A program made the position numbers and the translations under genes. Below the pieces are notes generated by a model. It was not told the DNA's origin and ran no database searches. It saw only the letters and a list, made by a program, of their open reading frames with translations. DNA of 64,000 nucleotides from Metabacillus litoralis. Its GTDB lineage: Bacteria; Bacillota; Bacilli; Bacillales; Bacillaceae. Shown in pieces: positions 1 to 8,941 of this stretch. Each line of letters begins with the position of its first letter. Position 1 is the stretch's first letter. The DNA lies in contig NZ_CP033043.1 in the NCBI RefSeq assembly GCF_003667825.1, forward strand, positions 3,032,001 to 3,096,000, read 5' to 3'.

Positions 1-252
1 CAAGCTTAGAGGTGCAATATATGGAAGTCCTAAATACTGAAAGTAGGTCCAGAAAACAATCATTGACAGGCTTTGACTAGATAGCTCAAAAGCATGTCCA
101 AATGTATAAATAGAAGAGAACAAAGAGATCAGAATAAACATCGTACTTCCAAGAAAGTTTTTTCTTCGAATAAAAGCAAATACTCCTATGAATAAACTTA
201 ACACTCCAGATACTGCCAAAAACACAATATAGATAAAGATTTGAGAATTCAT
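1..252 (-). CDS. N-terminal part of a 7TM-type sensor protein (cut by window edge)
   Basis: An open frame runs leftward from an ATG at 252 to the window edge without a stop, giving 84 residues. A good ribosome site (GGTGGAG) lies just upstream of the ATG. The peptide has two hydrophobic segments and the pattern FILISLFSSIYTFGHAFE followed by FWTYFQYLGLPYIAPLSL, which is typical of the N-terminal 7TM sensing region found on some Firmicute histidine kinases and diguanylate cyclases. The output domain lies outside the window, so kinase versus cyclase cannot be decided. The family call is by recognition of the motif only. Confidence 0.7.
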   Translation of the reverse strand, partial: MNSQIFIYIVFLAVSGVLSLFIGVFAFIRRKNFLGSTMFILISLFSSIYTFGHAFELSSQSLSMIVFWTYFQYLGLPYIAPLSL

Positions 253-399
253 GTGATTTACACTCCACCATATGCTGTTTACTAGTTAAATGTTACCATA
301 TAATGCTTAAAAATGGATAATAATATCTTTAAATTTCCTTTCAATTATCAATAGGATAGGACCTTTTCTTCACTATCCACTTTTAAAGCAAAATAACAG

Positions 400-1032
400 T
401 TAATTAGAAGAACTAGGCTTTTGATTGTCTTTTACATTCTTCCAGATTGAATACATAGGCCCTTTTGAAATGACTTCTGCTAGATGCGTAGCCATGTAGT
501 CCGTGGAGTAATGCATATTTTCTTTCACCCACCATTTTGTGACACCAATATAGGCAGAGCTTATGAAATTTAATAGAAAATCAGATGGAATCTCCAATGA
601 TTCTACATTCTCAACAATATCATGAAATTTCTGTTGGAATTTATGGTAAATATGTTTTTCAATTTTTACAGTAAATTCTTGTACTCCATTAGGACCAAAC
701 ATAACCTGATAAAAATCTCGATTTTTCTCTATGTTATCAAACACTCTTTTTAATGTAATTTGAAATCTGTCCAGATCCACTCTTCCATTTTGAATATGAT
801 AATCTGGGTTTATTTCATCCATTAATTCCTGTAAATAGGTATTGCTTACCTGCTCTAGCAAATCGTATTTGTCTTGATAGTGTAAATAAAATGTGGCTCT
901 ATTTATAAGTGCTTCATCCGCAATGTCTTGAATAGTAATGCTTTCAAAACCTTTTTCCTGAATGAGTTTTAATAAAGCTTCTTTTATTAACTTTTTTGTT
1001 CGTAAAACACGAAGGTCCGTTTTCTTCCCCAT
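400..1032 (-). CDS. TetR/AcrR family transcriptional regulator
   Basis: This 210-residue protein starts at an ATG preceded by AGGAGAGAGGAAG. Residues 10-60 form the TetR helix-turn-helix (TIQDIADEALINRATFYLHY), and the remaining helical half has the ligand-binding layout seen in the TetR_C_33-type branch. It is divergent from the membrane protein gene at 1214, with 181 bp between them, so it most likely represses that gene and itself. Two near-identical AT-rich palindromes in the shared intergenic region are the candidate operators. The inducing ligand cannot be told from the sequence. Confidence 0.88.
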   Translation of the reverse strand: MGKKTDLRVLRTKKLIKEALLKLIQEKGFESITIQDIADEALINRATFYLHYQDKYDLLEQVSNTYLQELMDEINPDYHIQNGRVDLDRFQITLKRVFDNIEKNRDFYQVMFGPNGVQEFTVKIEKHIYHKFQQKFHDIVENVESLEIPSDFLLNFISSAYIGVTKWWVKENMHYSTDYMATHLAEVISKGPMYSIWKNVKDNQKPSSSN

Positions 1033-1059
1033 CTTCCTCTCTCCTTATATATAAACTTT

Positions 1060-1073
1060 GTAATTTAATTAAC
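1060..1073. promoter_or_regulatory. candidate TetR operator, proximal copy
   Basis: GTAATTTAATTAAC lies 28 bp before the regulator's start codon. It matches 12 of 14 bases of GTCAATTAATTAAC at 1171-1184, which is itself a near-perfect palindrome. Two copies flanking the divergent promoters fit a TetR-type repressor that controls both genes. This is inference from symmetry and position. Confidence 0.4.
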
Positions 1074-1122
1074 TATTTCCTTAAGTATGTTGTATAAAAA
1101 ACAAATACACTTTTATTGATCA

Positions 1123-1150
1123 TTGAATTAATCAGGATATTTTTTATAAT
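1123..1150 (+). promoter_or_regulatory. sigma-A type promoter for the membrane protein gene
   Basis: A -35 TTGAAT (1123-1128) and a perfect -10 TATAAT (1145-1150) are separated by 16 bp, 64 bp before the start codon of the gene at 1214. Confidence 0.5.
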
Positions 1151-1170
1151 TGCATTATACTCGACATTTT

Positions 1171-1184
1171 GTCAATTAATTAAC
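1171..1184. promoter_or_regulatory. candidate TetR operator, distal copy
   Basis: GTCAATTAATTAAC is a 14-bp palindrome with one mismatched pair. It sits about 20 bp downstream of the predicted -10 of the rightward promoter, where bound repressor would block transcription. Confidence 0.45.
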
Positions 1185-1213
1185 AGTATGTCTATAAAGG
1201 AGGACAATTCCCG

Positions 1214-2401
1214 ATGTTTCGAACTTACTTTACAAACAAATTACTTTGGATTGGTTTAGGACTTATATCCCTTTTAGCGTGTATCTTCACCTTTGCTTTT
1301 ATGGGTTCTACAGTAAACCCTATTCCAAAAGAACTGCCAATTGGAATTGTGTTAGAGGATAATGGTGTACAACTACCAAATGGAGAAGAACTTAATTTAG
1401 GTAAGAAATTTGGTGAACAAATTAAAAATAATGAAACATCTTCTGTTGAATGGATCTCATTTGAAACAGAAAAAGATGCACTAGAGGGAATGAAGAACAA
1501 AGAAGTATATGGAATGTTAATCCTACCAAAGGATTTGTCTAAAAATGTTTATTCATTGTTAACAAATACACCTACAAAGCCGGATATCAATATTTATATA
1601 AATGAAGGTATGAACATGACCGGAGCAAATGTGGCATCTCAAATTACAACTGGCGTGATTAGTCAGTTTAGTCAGCAAGTTCAGGATCAATTGTTCAATA
1701 CAATTGATGAAATAAAAGCACCTATAAGTTCTGATCTTGCCAAATCACTTGCAAACCCAATATCAGTTACGACAGAGAAGATTAATCCTATAGGGGAAAA
1801 TTCAGCAAATGGAAATACACCTGCATTATTTACTCAATTACTCTGGTTAACAACTTTTTTCAGTTCAATGATTCTCTTTACAATTGTTAATAAAGTTACG
1901 GGAGGAAAATGGAGTCTTACTTCGATCAGTAGTCAATTGCTTTCGGGGGCTTTATTTGTTACTAGTATCTCAATTATTATATTGCTTCTAACTGAAAAAT
2001 TGTTAAATGTATCAATACCTAATAGTAACGATATGTTACTTTTAATGATCTTTACTGGTTTATGCTTTTTCTTCATACAAAATGCTTTACTAAATTGGGT
2101 AGGTTATCTAGCTGCTCCACTTATTATTTTGTTATTTTTCTTTTCAATGCCTGTACTAACAATGGCACCGGAAATGCTTCCAAGTATAACACGCGATTGG
2201 TTATATTCTTGGGTTCCATTCCGCTTTAGTGTAGAAGCATTTAGGGATTTCTTATTTTTCAAGAAGGAGATTTTTGAAGAAGGGATAGGTATGCTTGGAA
2301 TCATTGGTTTAAGCTCATTACTTGTAATGGTATTAGCTATCTTAAAGCCTAAGAAAACAAAAGGTATAACTGAAAAGAAACGGAAGACTGTTGTTGTCTA
2401 A
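1214..2401 (+). CDS. YhgE/Pip-like or ABC-2 type membrane transport protein
   Basis: This 395-residue protein starts at an ATG behind AAAGGAGGAC. Its layout is one N-terminal membrane segment (about 12-32), a roughly 180-residue extracytoplasmic domain, then five or six membrane segments from about residue 205 to 380. That is the arrangement of ABC-2 permease/DUF3533/Pip-type proteins, which export or secrete small molecules or support type VII-like secretion. No ATPase gene is adjacent. The divergent TetR gene suggests an inducible efflux role. The substrate is unknown. Confidence 0.65.
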   Translation: MFRTYFTNKLLWIGLGLISLLACIFTFAFMGSTVNPIPKELPIGIVLEDNGVQLPNGEELNLGKKFGEQIKNNETSSVEWISFETEKDALEGMKNKEVYGMLILPKDLSKNVYSLLTNTPTKPDINIYINEGMNMTGANVASQITTGVISQFSQQVQDQLFNTIDEIKAPISSDLAKSLANPISVTTEKINPIGENSANGNTPALFTQLLWLTTFFSSMILFTIVNKVTGGKWSLTSISSQLLSGALFVTSISIIILLLTEKLLNVSIPNSNDMLLLMIFTGLCFFFIQNALLNWVGYLAAPLIILLFFFSMPVLTMAPEMLPSITRDWLYSWVPFRFSVEAFRDFLFFKKEIFEEGIGMLGIIGLSSLLVMVLAILKPKKTKGITEKKRKTVVV

Positions 2402-2407
2402 TTTTTA

Positions 2408-2438
2408 AAAGCCACATTCTAATTAAGAATGTGGCTTT
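2408..2438. terminator. bidirectional terminator
   Basis: A 13-bp perfect stem (AAAGCCACATTCT with its complement, loop AATTA) lies between the convergent ends of the membrane protein gene and ppaC. Confidence 0.85.
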
Positions 2439-2447
2439 ATCCATTTA

Positions 2448-3377
2448 TTATTTTGTAAATGCTTCTGTTAATACAGGAACAATTTGCTTTTTACGAGAAA
2501 CAACACCTTTAAGAGTAGCTTGGTTGTTGTCCAATGTAACGTTAAATGCTTGTTCAACTTTGCTTGTTTCATTACCGATTGCAACTGCTACAGAATCATT
2601 TGTTAAAATGTCTGTAACAACGAATAGGAATAAATCTAAGCCTTTTTCAGAAACAACGCTTGAAAGAGCTGCTTCAATTTCAGCTTTATGAACAAGAACA
2701 TCATTTGTATCAACAGCATTAACTTGTGCGATTTCTACTTTGCTAGAACCCATTTGGAATTCTTTTGCATCAAGTGAAATTAATTGCTCAACAGATTTAT
2801 CACTTAAATCTGCTCCAGCTTTTAACATGTCTAATCCGTAAGTGTTTGCATCAACACCTGCAATCTCAGCTAATTCTTTAGCAGCATCAATATCCTCTTG
2901 AGTGCAAGTTGGTGATTTAAATAATAAAGAGTCAGAAATAATCGCTGAAAGCATTAATCCTGCTGTTTCTTTTTCAATTGCAACACCATTCTCTTTGTAA
3001 AGCTTGTTAAGAATTGTTGCCGTACACCCTACCGGCTCAGCACGATAGTACAAAGGATCACTTGTTTCAAAATTTGCAATACGGTGATGGTCGATAACCT
3101 CAAGTACGCGAACTGAATCAATATCATCAGCACTTTGTTGACGCTCATTGTGGTCAACTAAAATAACTCCACTTGCTTCACCTGCTACTTTTTCAACAAG
3201 ACGTGGAGCTTCTTTTTTAAAGTAGTCAAGTGCATATTGAGTTTCCCCGCTTACTTCACCTAAACGAATAGGCTCAGCATTTTGACCAATTTTATTTTTT
3301 AATTCAGCATACGCAATGGCAGAACAGATTGTATCTGTATCTGGATTTTTGTGACCAAAAACAAGTACTTTTTCCAT
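2448..3377 (-). CDS. ppaC: manganese-dependent inorganic pyrophosphatase
   Basis: This cytoplasmic 309-residue DHH-family enzyme hydrolyses pyrophosphate to two phosphates and so pulls biosynthetic reactions forward. The N-terminal metal motif HKNPDTD (H9, D13, D15) and the central DHH signature (EVIDHHR) are present. The C-terminal DHHA2 region contains the SRKKQIVP motif. Length matches family II pyrophosphatases of Bacillus. The start is an ATG after AAAGGAG. It is monocistronic and faces the preceding gene across a shared terminator. Confidence 0.97.
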   Translation of the reverse strand: MEKVLVFGHKNPDTDTICSAIAYAELKNKIGQNAEPIRLGEVSGETQYALDYFKKEAPRLVEKVAGEASGVILVDHNERQQSADDIDSVRVLEVIDHHRIANFETSDPLYYRAEPVGCTATILNKLYKENGVAIEKETAGLMLSAIISDSLLFKSPTCTQEDIDAAKELAEIAGVDANTYGLDMLKAGADLSDKSVEQLISLDAKEFQMGSSKVEIAQVNAVDTNDVLVHKAEIEAALSSVVSEKGLDLFLFVVTDILTNDSVAVAIGNETSKVEQAFNVTLDNNQATLKGVVSRKKQIVPVLTEAFTK

Positions 3378-3478
3378 AATGAACTCCTTTACACATTAAA
3401 ATATACTCTATCATATCATAATTACTATGGATTATTTAACCATGAATTATGAAAAAAATATTGATTTCATCAAAAATG

Positions 3479-4555
3479 TTACAGCATTCCAATCTTTGTC
3501 AAAGCTTCCTTCCATTCTCTTATTACTTCTCCCACTATTTCTCTAGCAGTTTGATCGTTTTTAAGAAGTCTTGTGGCTTGACCGGACCATAATGACATAA
3601 AGTCTGGATTATTCTGCTCTGCTGCCACTTTACGGATACCTGATGTTATTGTATTTTGACTTGGAAATGGTAGAGGAGAAACACCTGAATTTTCAAATGC
3701 CATTATATATTCATTTTTTATTCCTCTTGCCGGCCTTCCAGAAAAGCTTTTTGTGATCACTGTGCTCTCTTCGGTGCTAGCATGTAATGCATTTTTATAA
3801 GCAGGATGAATCCCTGATTCTTTACAAGATAAAAATTGAGTGCCCATTTGAATTCCTTGTGCCCCTAGCACCATAGCAGCAAGCATTCCACGCCCATCCA
3901 TGATTCCACCTGCTGCTATTACTGGTATGTTCACAGAATCCACTACCTGAGGGATAAGTGAGAATGTTCCTATATTTGCTCCGTTTGGGTGTTCCTCTAT
4001 ATTAAACGTACTTCTATGCCCTCCTGCATCGCTGCCTTGAGCAACGATAATATCCACTCCATTTTCTTCTGCAAGAATGGCCTCATTAACCGTTGTCACC
4101 ATTGAAATAATTTTTATATGCTTACTTTTTAATTTTTCAACTTTATCCGGAGAAAGTAAACCAAAAGCGGTACTAATAATCGGTACTTCTTCTTCAAGCA
4201 AGACTTGAAATTGTTCCTCAAAAAGATCAACTGTTCTTAACTCCTCAACGTTTTGTATGACCCCTAGCTTTTCTCGAAACACCTCCAAAATAGAATCTAC
4301 TTCTTTTAAATTAGTAAAGTCATCTCTCATTGAAGTACAAAATAGATTAACAGCAAATGGTTTGTTTGTTTCTTCTTTTATCTTTCTAATACTTTTTCTT
4401 ATATCCTCAGGCTTCATATAAGCAGCCCCTAATGTACCAAGTGCACCTGCTTCTGAAACATTTGCTACTAATTCCACTGTTGTAGCACCACCTGCCATAC
4501 CTGCCTGTATAAGTGGAAACTCAATACCTATTAGTTCACAAAGGCGTTTGCTCAT
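3479..4555 (-). CDS. nitronate monooxygenase / FabK-like flavoenzyme
   Basis: This 358-residue TIM-barrel FMN enzyme belongs to the 2-nitropropane dioxygenase family. It begins MSKRLCELIGIEFPLIQAGM, and it carries the family signature VAQGSDAGGHR with the catalytic-region His and the phosphate-binding AAGGIMDGRG. Members oxidise alkyl nitronates such as propionate-3-nitronate; FabK enoyl-ACP reductases share the fold. No fatty-acid genes are adjacent, so the detoxifying nitronate monooxygenase role is preferred. The ATG follows AGGAGGG. Confidence 0.88.
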   Translation of the reverse strand: MSKRLCELIGIEFPLIQAGMAGGATTVELVANVSEAGALGTLGAAYMKPEDIRKSIRKIKEETNKPFAVNLFCTSMRDDFTNLKEVDSILEVFREKLGVIQNVEELRTVDLFEEQFQVLLEEEVPIISTAFGLLSPDKVEKLKSKHIKIISMVTTVNEAILAEENGVDIIVAQGSDAGGHRSTFNIEEHPNGANIGTFSLIPQVVDSVNIPVIAAGGIMDGRGMLAAMVLGAQGIQMGTQFLSCKESGIHPAYKNALHASTEESTVITKSFSGRPARGIKNEYIMAFENSGVSPLPFPSQNTITSGIRKVAAEQNNPDFMSLWSGQATRLLKNDQTAREIVGEVIREWKEALTKIGML

Positions 4556-4647
4556 TGTCTTCCCTCCTAAATATGTACGAACTGTACTAACTTCTATCTT
4601 CTAGTTTTCTTTCTTTTTTCCTTGTTAATTTATTCCTATAAACAATA

Positions 4648-4680
4648 AAAGAGACTGACCAGAATCAGTCAATCTCTTTT
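4648..4680 (-). terminator. rho-independent terminator of dctP
   Basis: An inverted repeat (AAAGAGATTGAC with its near-complement AAAGAGACTGAC) and a T-run on the minus strand lie just past the dctP stop codon. Confidence 0.8.
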
Positions 4681-4685
4681 GAACC

Positions 4686-5984
4686 TTATTTAACAGTTGC
4701 TTCAATAGTAGGATTAATGTGACTTGATGCCATATCAGCTTCTTCTTCTGTTTCAACATATCCATTAGGATCGAATTCGTTTTCAGATTTTGATACAACA
4801 ACTGTTGCTACCCCGTTACCAATTAAGTTTGTAATAGCACGTGCTTCTGACATGAAGCGATCAACACCTAATAATAATGCCATTCCTTCAACAGGAATCA
4901 TAGGGAACGCAGCTAATGTAGCAGCTAAAGTAATAAATCCTGAACCAGTTACTCCGGCTGCTCCTTTAGATGTTAGCATTAATACACCTAATAAAGTGGC
5001 AAGCTGCCAGAAAGATAAATCAATGCCATATGCTTGAGCAATAAAAATGGCAGCCATTGATAGGTAAATAGAGGTACCATCTAAGTTAAACGAATAGCCA
5101 GTTGGAACAACAAGACCAACAACTGACTTTGAACAACCATATTTCTCAAGCTTTTGCATCATTTTTGGTAAAGCAGATTCTGATGAAGATGTTCCTAATA
5201 CAAGTAAAATTTCTTCTTTAATATATTTAATAAAGCTAAAAATATTAAACTTGTAGAATTTTGCTATACCACCTAAAACTAGAATAATAAAGAAAAACAT
5301 TGTGATATAAACAGATCCCATTAGTTTCCCTAAAGATACAAGAGAGCCAATTCCAAAGTTACCAATTGTATACGCCATTGCACCAAATGCTGCAATAGGT
5401 GACATTTTCATAATCATATTTACAATAGCGAAGAAAATATCTGTTAGTTTTTCAAATAAGGAAATGACAGGTTTTACTTTTTCCCCTAAAGATGCTGTCG
5501 CAATTCCAAACAAAACGGCAAAGAATAAGATTGGGAGTAATTCTCCACCAGCTAAAGCAGCAACAGCATTATCCGGTACAATTCCCATCACGAAATCCAT
5601 AAATCCATGACTAGCTTCCGCAGCTTGATCTGTATATTGAGAAACATCTGCTCCTTTTGCTCCATCTGTATTAAAGCCACTACCAGGTTGAATCAATGTA
5701 ACAACTAAAATACCAATTGCTAATGCAAATGTTGTAACAATTTCAAAATATAGTAATGCTTTTCCACCAATTCTACCAACCTTCTTTAAATCCCCCATAC
5801 TACCGATTCCGATAACAATCGTAAAGAAGATAATGGGAGCAATCACCATTTTAATCAGCTTAATAAAAATATCAGCTAAGACCTTTAATTGCGCTCCAAA
5901 TTCTGGAAAGATAAATCCTATCGTAATACCAAAAATAATACCAATAATAACTTGGACTGTAAGATTTTTAAAATTTATTTTCAT
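4686..5984 (-). CDS. dctP: C4-dicarboxylate:cation symporter DctP
   Basis: This 432-residue membrane protein of the DAACS (GltP/DctA) family imports succinate, fumarate or malate with cations. It has about eight membrane segments. The family hairpin and substrate motifs are visible: a serine-rich re-entrant loop (LGTSSSESALP), the PTGYSFNLDGTSIY motif, and GVDRFMSEARAITNLIGNG near the end. Its neighbours are the binding protein DctB and the DctSR two-component system, the same set that controls dctP in B. subtilis. Here dctP is transcribed away from dctSR. A perfect CcpA cre match lies 19 bp before its start codon. Confidence 0.93.
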   Translation of the reverse strand: MKINFKNLTVQVIIGIIFGITIGFIFPEFGAQLKVLADIFIKLIKMVIAPIIFFTIVIGIGSMGDLKKVGRIGGKALLYFEIVTTFALAIGILVVTLIQPGSGFNTDGAKGADVSQYTDQAAEASHGFMDFVMGIVPDNAVAALAGGELLPILFFAVLFGIATASLGEKVKPVISLFEKLTDIFFAIVNMIMKMSPIAAFGAMAYTIGNFGIGSLVSLGKLMGSVYITMFFFIILVLGGIAKFYKFNIFSFIKYIKEEILLVLGTSSSESALPKMMQKLEKYGCSKSVVGLVVPTGYSFNLDGTSIYLSMAAIFIAQAYGIDLSFWQLATLLGVLMLTSKGAAGVTGSGFITLAATLAAFPMIPVEGMALLLGVDRFMSEARAITNLIGNGVATVVVSKSENEFDPNGYVETEEEADMASSHINPTIEATVK

Positions 5985-6002
5985 CGATCATTCACCCTTT
6001 CT

Positions 6003-6016
6003 TGTTAACGCTTTCA
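6003..6016 (-). promoter_or_regulatory. cre site (CcpA operator) upstream of dctP
   Basis: The minus strand reads TGAAAGCGTTAACA, a full match to the consensus TGWAANCGNTNWCA. It lies 19-32 bp upstream of the dctP start codon, in the 5' leader or promoter, a position that would give glucose repression of dicarboxylate uptake. Confidence 0.65.
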
Positions 6017-6071
6017 ATACCTGACTCCATATTATCGGATAATTAAGAATTTTAATATTTAAGGTGATAAT

Positions 6072-6098
6072 GATCTTTTTGGTCTTTTTGGTCTTTTT
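6072..6098. repeat. three tandem 9-bp units upstream of dctP (possible DctR site)
   Basis: GATCTTTTT is followed by two copies of GGTCTTTTT with no spacing, about 88-114 bp upstream of dctP. The position fits an activator site for the response regulator DctR. The assignment is inferred from position alone. Confidence 0.35.
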
Positions 6099-6147
6099 TT
6101 AAGTTTTGAAAATCATAGCCGGTAAATCTTAGTTACTCTTGGAACAT

Positions 6148-6173
6148 AAAAAAAAGACACTACAAAGGTGTCT
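6148..6173 (-). terminator. terminator overlapping the end of dctB
   Basis: On the minus strand an AGACAC/GTGTCT hairpin is followed by nine T. The stem includes the last codons of dctB. Confidence 0.75.
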
Positions 6174-7221
6174 CTAATTCCTCAATTCTCGCACTTATAT
6201 GATTCTTTATTAACTCGTCAGTTATACCTTGTTGATAGGTTTTATAGACTGGCAGTAGTTTTTCTACCCATTCAGCTCTCTCCTCACTAGTAAGGACGTG
6301 TATATCAATGGTCGATTCATCCTTCATTAGTTTTAGCTGCTCTTTGTTCATTTTAACTGATTCATCTAACATCCATTCTGTTGTTTCTTTCATAGCTGAT
6401 ATTAAGCTTTCTTGTATATCCTTTGGTAAGCTATTCCAGAAATTTTGATTCATCAAAACAACATAGCCTAAAAATCCATGATTACTTATCGTCATATTTG
6501 TTTGAAATTCATATAAACGTCGTGAATAAATGTTAGAAATTGTATTCTCCTGACCGTCAAACTTGTCCTGCTCAAGTGACGTATATAATTGGTCGAAAGG
6601 TATAGAAATTGGCCGTGCTCCTAATTGCTGAAATTGTTCTTCGATAATTGAACTAGGCATTGTTCTAAAGCGTTGTCCCTGAAAATCATCAGGTACTTGT
6701 AGAGCATGTACATTACTTGTCATTTGCTTAAAACCATTGCTCCATAATGCCATCCCTTTTATATTTTCTTTCGTATGTAAAGTGAGGAAACGTTCACTAA
6801 TCTTTCCTGAAAGAATCTCTTCTATATCTTCATCGTTTTCAAAGAGAAACGGTAAGTCAAATAGCCCCCATTCTGGTGCCAATTTTGTCATTTTCGATAA
6901 TGACGGAGCAATCATTTGAACATCGTTGTTTTTTAGTGCCTCTAATTCTTGTTCGTCTGTATATAAAGCCCCATTAGGTACGACTTCTACTTTTACAATC
7001 CCATTCGTTTTTTCTGCTGCCAGTTGTGCAAACCTTTGAGCCGCCAGCCCTTTTGGTGTATTTTCAGCAACAACATGACTAAATTTTATGACGATTTGCT
7101 CAGAAAGACCTTCTTGTTCATCATCATAGCTTACATCATGATCTGCATTCTGGAAGGGATAGAAAAAAAGCGAAAAAATAAGACCAAGTACAACTAAACA
7201 AGATCCAATCAAATATTTCAT
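6160..7221 (-). CDS. dctB: TRAP-type dicarboxylate-binding protein DctB
   Basis: This 353-residue protein has an uncleaved-looking N-terminal membrane segment (residues 3-20), placing the rest outside the membrane. The body is a DctP/SBP7-type solute-binding domain: IKFSHVVAENTPKG at its start, NNDVQMIAPS, LWSNGFKQMTS, and the substrate-arginine region FRTMPSSIIEEQFQQLGARP. No TRAP permease subunits are nearby. In B. subtilis the equivalent DctB acts as a co-sensor for the kinase DctS and transporter DctP, and the neighbours here are exactly those genes. The ATG follows GGGGGGAAAG. Confidence 0.88.
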   Translation of the reverse strand: MKYLIGSCLVVLGLIFSLFFYPFQNADHDVSYDDEQEGLSEQIVIKFSHVVAENTPKGLAAQRFAQLAAEKTNGIVKVEVVPNGALYTDEQELEALKNNDVQMIAPSLSKMTKLAPEWGLFDLPFLFENDEDIEEILSGKISERFLTLHTKENIKGMALWSNGFKQMTSNVHALQVPDDFQGQRFRTMPSSIIEEQFQQLGARPISIPFDQLYTSLEQDKFDGQENTISNIYSRRLYEFQTNMTISNHGFLGYVVLMNQNFWNSLPKDIQESLISAMKETTEWMLDESVKMNKEQLKLMKDESTIDIHVLTSEERAEWVEKLLPVYKTYQQGITDELIKNHISARIEELETPL

Positions 7222-7341
7222 ATCCTATTCTTTCCCCCCTATCTCTCACACATTGTAACATGCTATAAAATTCCATGGTAAAATGAAAGCAACTCTTTGC
7301 TTCAAACTCATTATAACTCTTTGATCTAGAAAGGACACTAT

Positions 7342-8919
7342 ATGAATCGTGTAACAATTCAAACAAAGATTATGGGGTTAATCTTTTTTATTGTTAGCTT
7401 CTCTTTATTTCTAGCCGGGATTGTCATAATCCATAATTTTATAAACTCACAAGAAGAACAATTAAAACAACGTGCTTTATTAACAGCACAAACGGTTGCT
7501 GAGGCATCAGATATTACTACCAACATAACTGGTAGTGTGGAGGAAAGAAACGAGATTAATAACAGAGTCGAAACGATTCGTATTATTCACCATGCCGACT
7601 ACATTGTTGTGATGGATATGAATCATATCCGTTTGTCTCATCCCGTTCCAAAACTAATTGGACAAAAATCGGAGGGTGCTGATGAGGGACCTGCTTTTGC
7701 TGAGCTCTCTTACACAACAAAAGCAAAAGGAGAGATCGGTACGATTATTCGTGGATTTTATCCTATGATCAATCAAGAACATCATCAAGTGGGTGTTGTT
7801 GTTGTTGGGTATCGAATGCCAACTTTTATAGAAATAATTAAAAATCTCCGCATGGAAATTATTTTTACTGCTGCTATTTCTTTATTATTTGGTGGTTGGG
7901 GGGCATGGATTTTAGCATCACGGATAAAAAAAGAAATGTTTAACCTTGAACCTCATGAAATTGCAAGACTTTTTGTTGAACGAACAGAAACATTTAATGC
8001 CATACATGAAGGAATTATTGCTATTGATAATGACCAAAAAATCACCGTTTTCAATGATCAAGCTAAAGTAATGATGGGAATTAACGGAGAAGTAATTGGG
8101 GAATCTATTCAATCTGTTATTCCAGATACCCGATTGCCTGAAATTCTAACATCACAACAACCTTCCTTTAATAAAGAATTAACAGTAAGAAACTTAAATA
8201 TTGTCAGCAATCGTATACCTATCAAAGTAAAAGGAAAAACAGTAGGAGCCGTAGCAATTTTCCGAGATCGGACGGAGGTAAAGAAACTTGCTGAAGAGCT
8301 TACAGGTGTTAAGGCATTTGTTAGTGCCCTACGTGTGCACAATCATGAGCATATGAATAAGCTTCATACGATTGCAGGATTGCTCCAGCTCGGACATAAA
8401 GAAAGGGCTTTGGAGTATGTTTTTCAAATTACAGAAGAGCATGAAGAGCTTTCTCAATTTTTAACAAAAAATATAAAATACGAAAGTATCTCAGGACTTC
8501 TTTTAAGTAAAGTAAGTCGAGGAAAAGAACTTGGAATTACTGTTACCATTGATCGACACAGTCGATTATACTCGTTTCCACCACCATTGGATGAACATGA
8601 TTTTGTAGTTATTTTTGGGAATTTAATTGAAAATGCATTTGATTCTTTTAACGATTCTCCTGAGGAGAATAAGGAAATTCATGTAAGCATTGAACAAGAG
8701 GAAGAGTTTCTTTCCATTTTAATAGAAGATAACGGAAAAGGTATTCCCGAACAAATAAAACCCTATATTTTTCAAGAAGGTTTTTCGACAAAAGATCGTT
8801 CCAATCATGGGATTGGTTTGTTTTTAGTAAAAGAAATTGTGAAGAAGGCAGGAGGTACAATTGAAATTGAATCATCACCTGTCCATGGTACTTCCTTTAT
8901 TATTTCCTTTACGTCATGA
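7342..8919 (+). CDS. dctS: C4-dicarboxylate sensor histidine kinase DctS
   Basis: This 525-residue kinase has the CitA/DcuS layout: a membrane segment (10-32), a periplasmic-type PAS sensor (about 35-165), a second membrane segment (172-192), a cytoplasmic PAS (about 210-310), a SpoOB-like dimer region with the phospho-acceptor box HNHEHMNKLHTI (probable acceptor H335), and an ATPase domain with NLIENAFDS, DNGKGIP and GIGLFLVKEI. It should sense C4-dicarboxylates with DctB and DctP and phosphorylate DctR. It is divergent from dctB, with dctR 22 bp downstream. Confidence 0.92.
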   Translation: MNRVTIQTKIMGLIFFIVSFSLFLAGIVIIHNFINSQEEQLKQRALLTAQTVAEASDITTNITGSVEERNEINNRVETIRIIHHADYIVVMDMNHIRLSHPVPKLIGQKSEGADEGPAFAELSYTTKAKGEIGTIIRGFYPMINQEHHQVGVVVVGYRMPTFIEIIKNLRMEIIFTAAISLLFGGWGAWILASRIKKEMFNLEPHEIARLFVERTETFNAIHEGIIAIDNDQKITVFNDQAKVMMGINGEVIGESIQSVIPDTRLPEILTSQQPSFNKELTVRNLNIVSNRIPIKVKGKTVGAVAIFRDRTEVKKLAEELTGVKAFVSALRVHNHEHMNKLHTIAGLLQLGHKERALEYVFQITEEHEELSQFLTKNIKYESISGLLLSKVSRGKELGITVTIDRHSRLYSFPPPLDEHDFVVIFGNLIENAFDSFNDSPEENKEIHVSIEQEEEFLSILIEDNGKGIPEQIKPYIFQEGFSTKDRSNHGIGLFLVKEIVKKAGGTIEIESSPVHGTSFIISFTS

Positions 8920-8941
8920 TAGATATTTTGGAGGAGTGCAA

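Noticed and set aside
86..271. 61-residue frame on the minus strand at the left edge
   Set aside because: It is an alternate frame of the cut 7TM sensor gene (start at 252), which has the ribosome site and recognisable motifs.
2431..2691. 86-residue plus-strand frame inside ppaC
   Set aside because: Antisense shadow of ppaC and overlaps the shared terminator.
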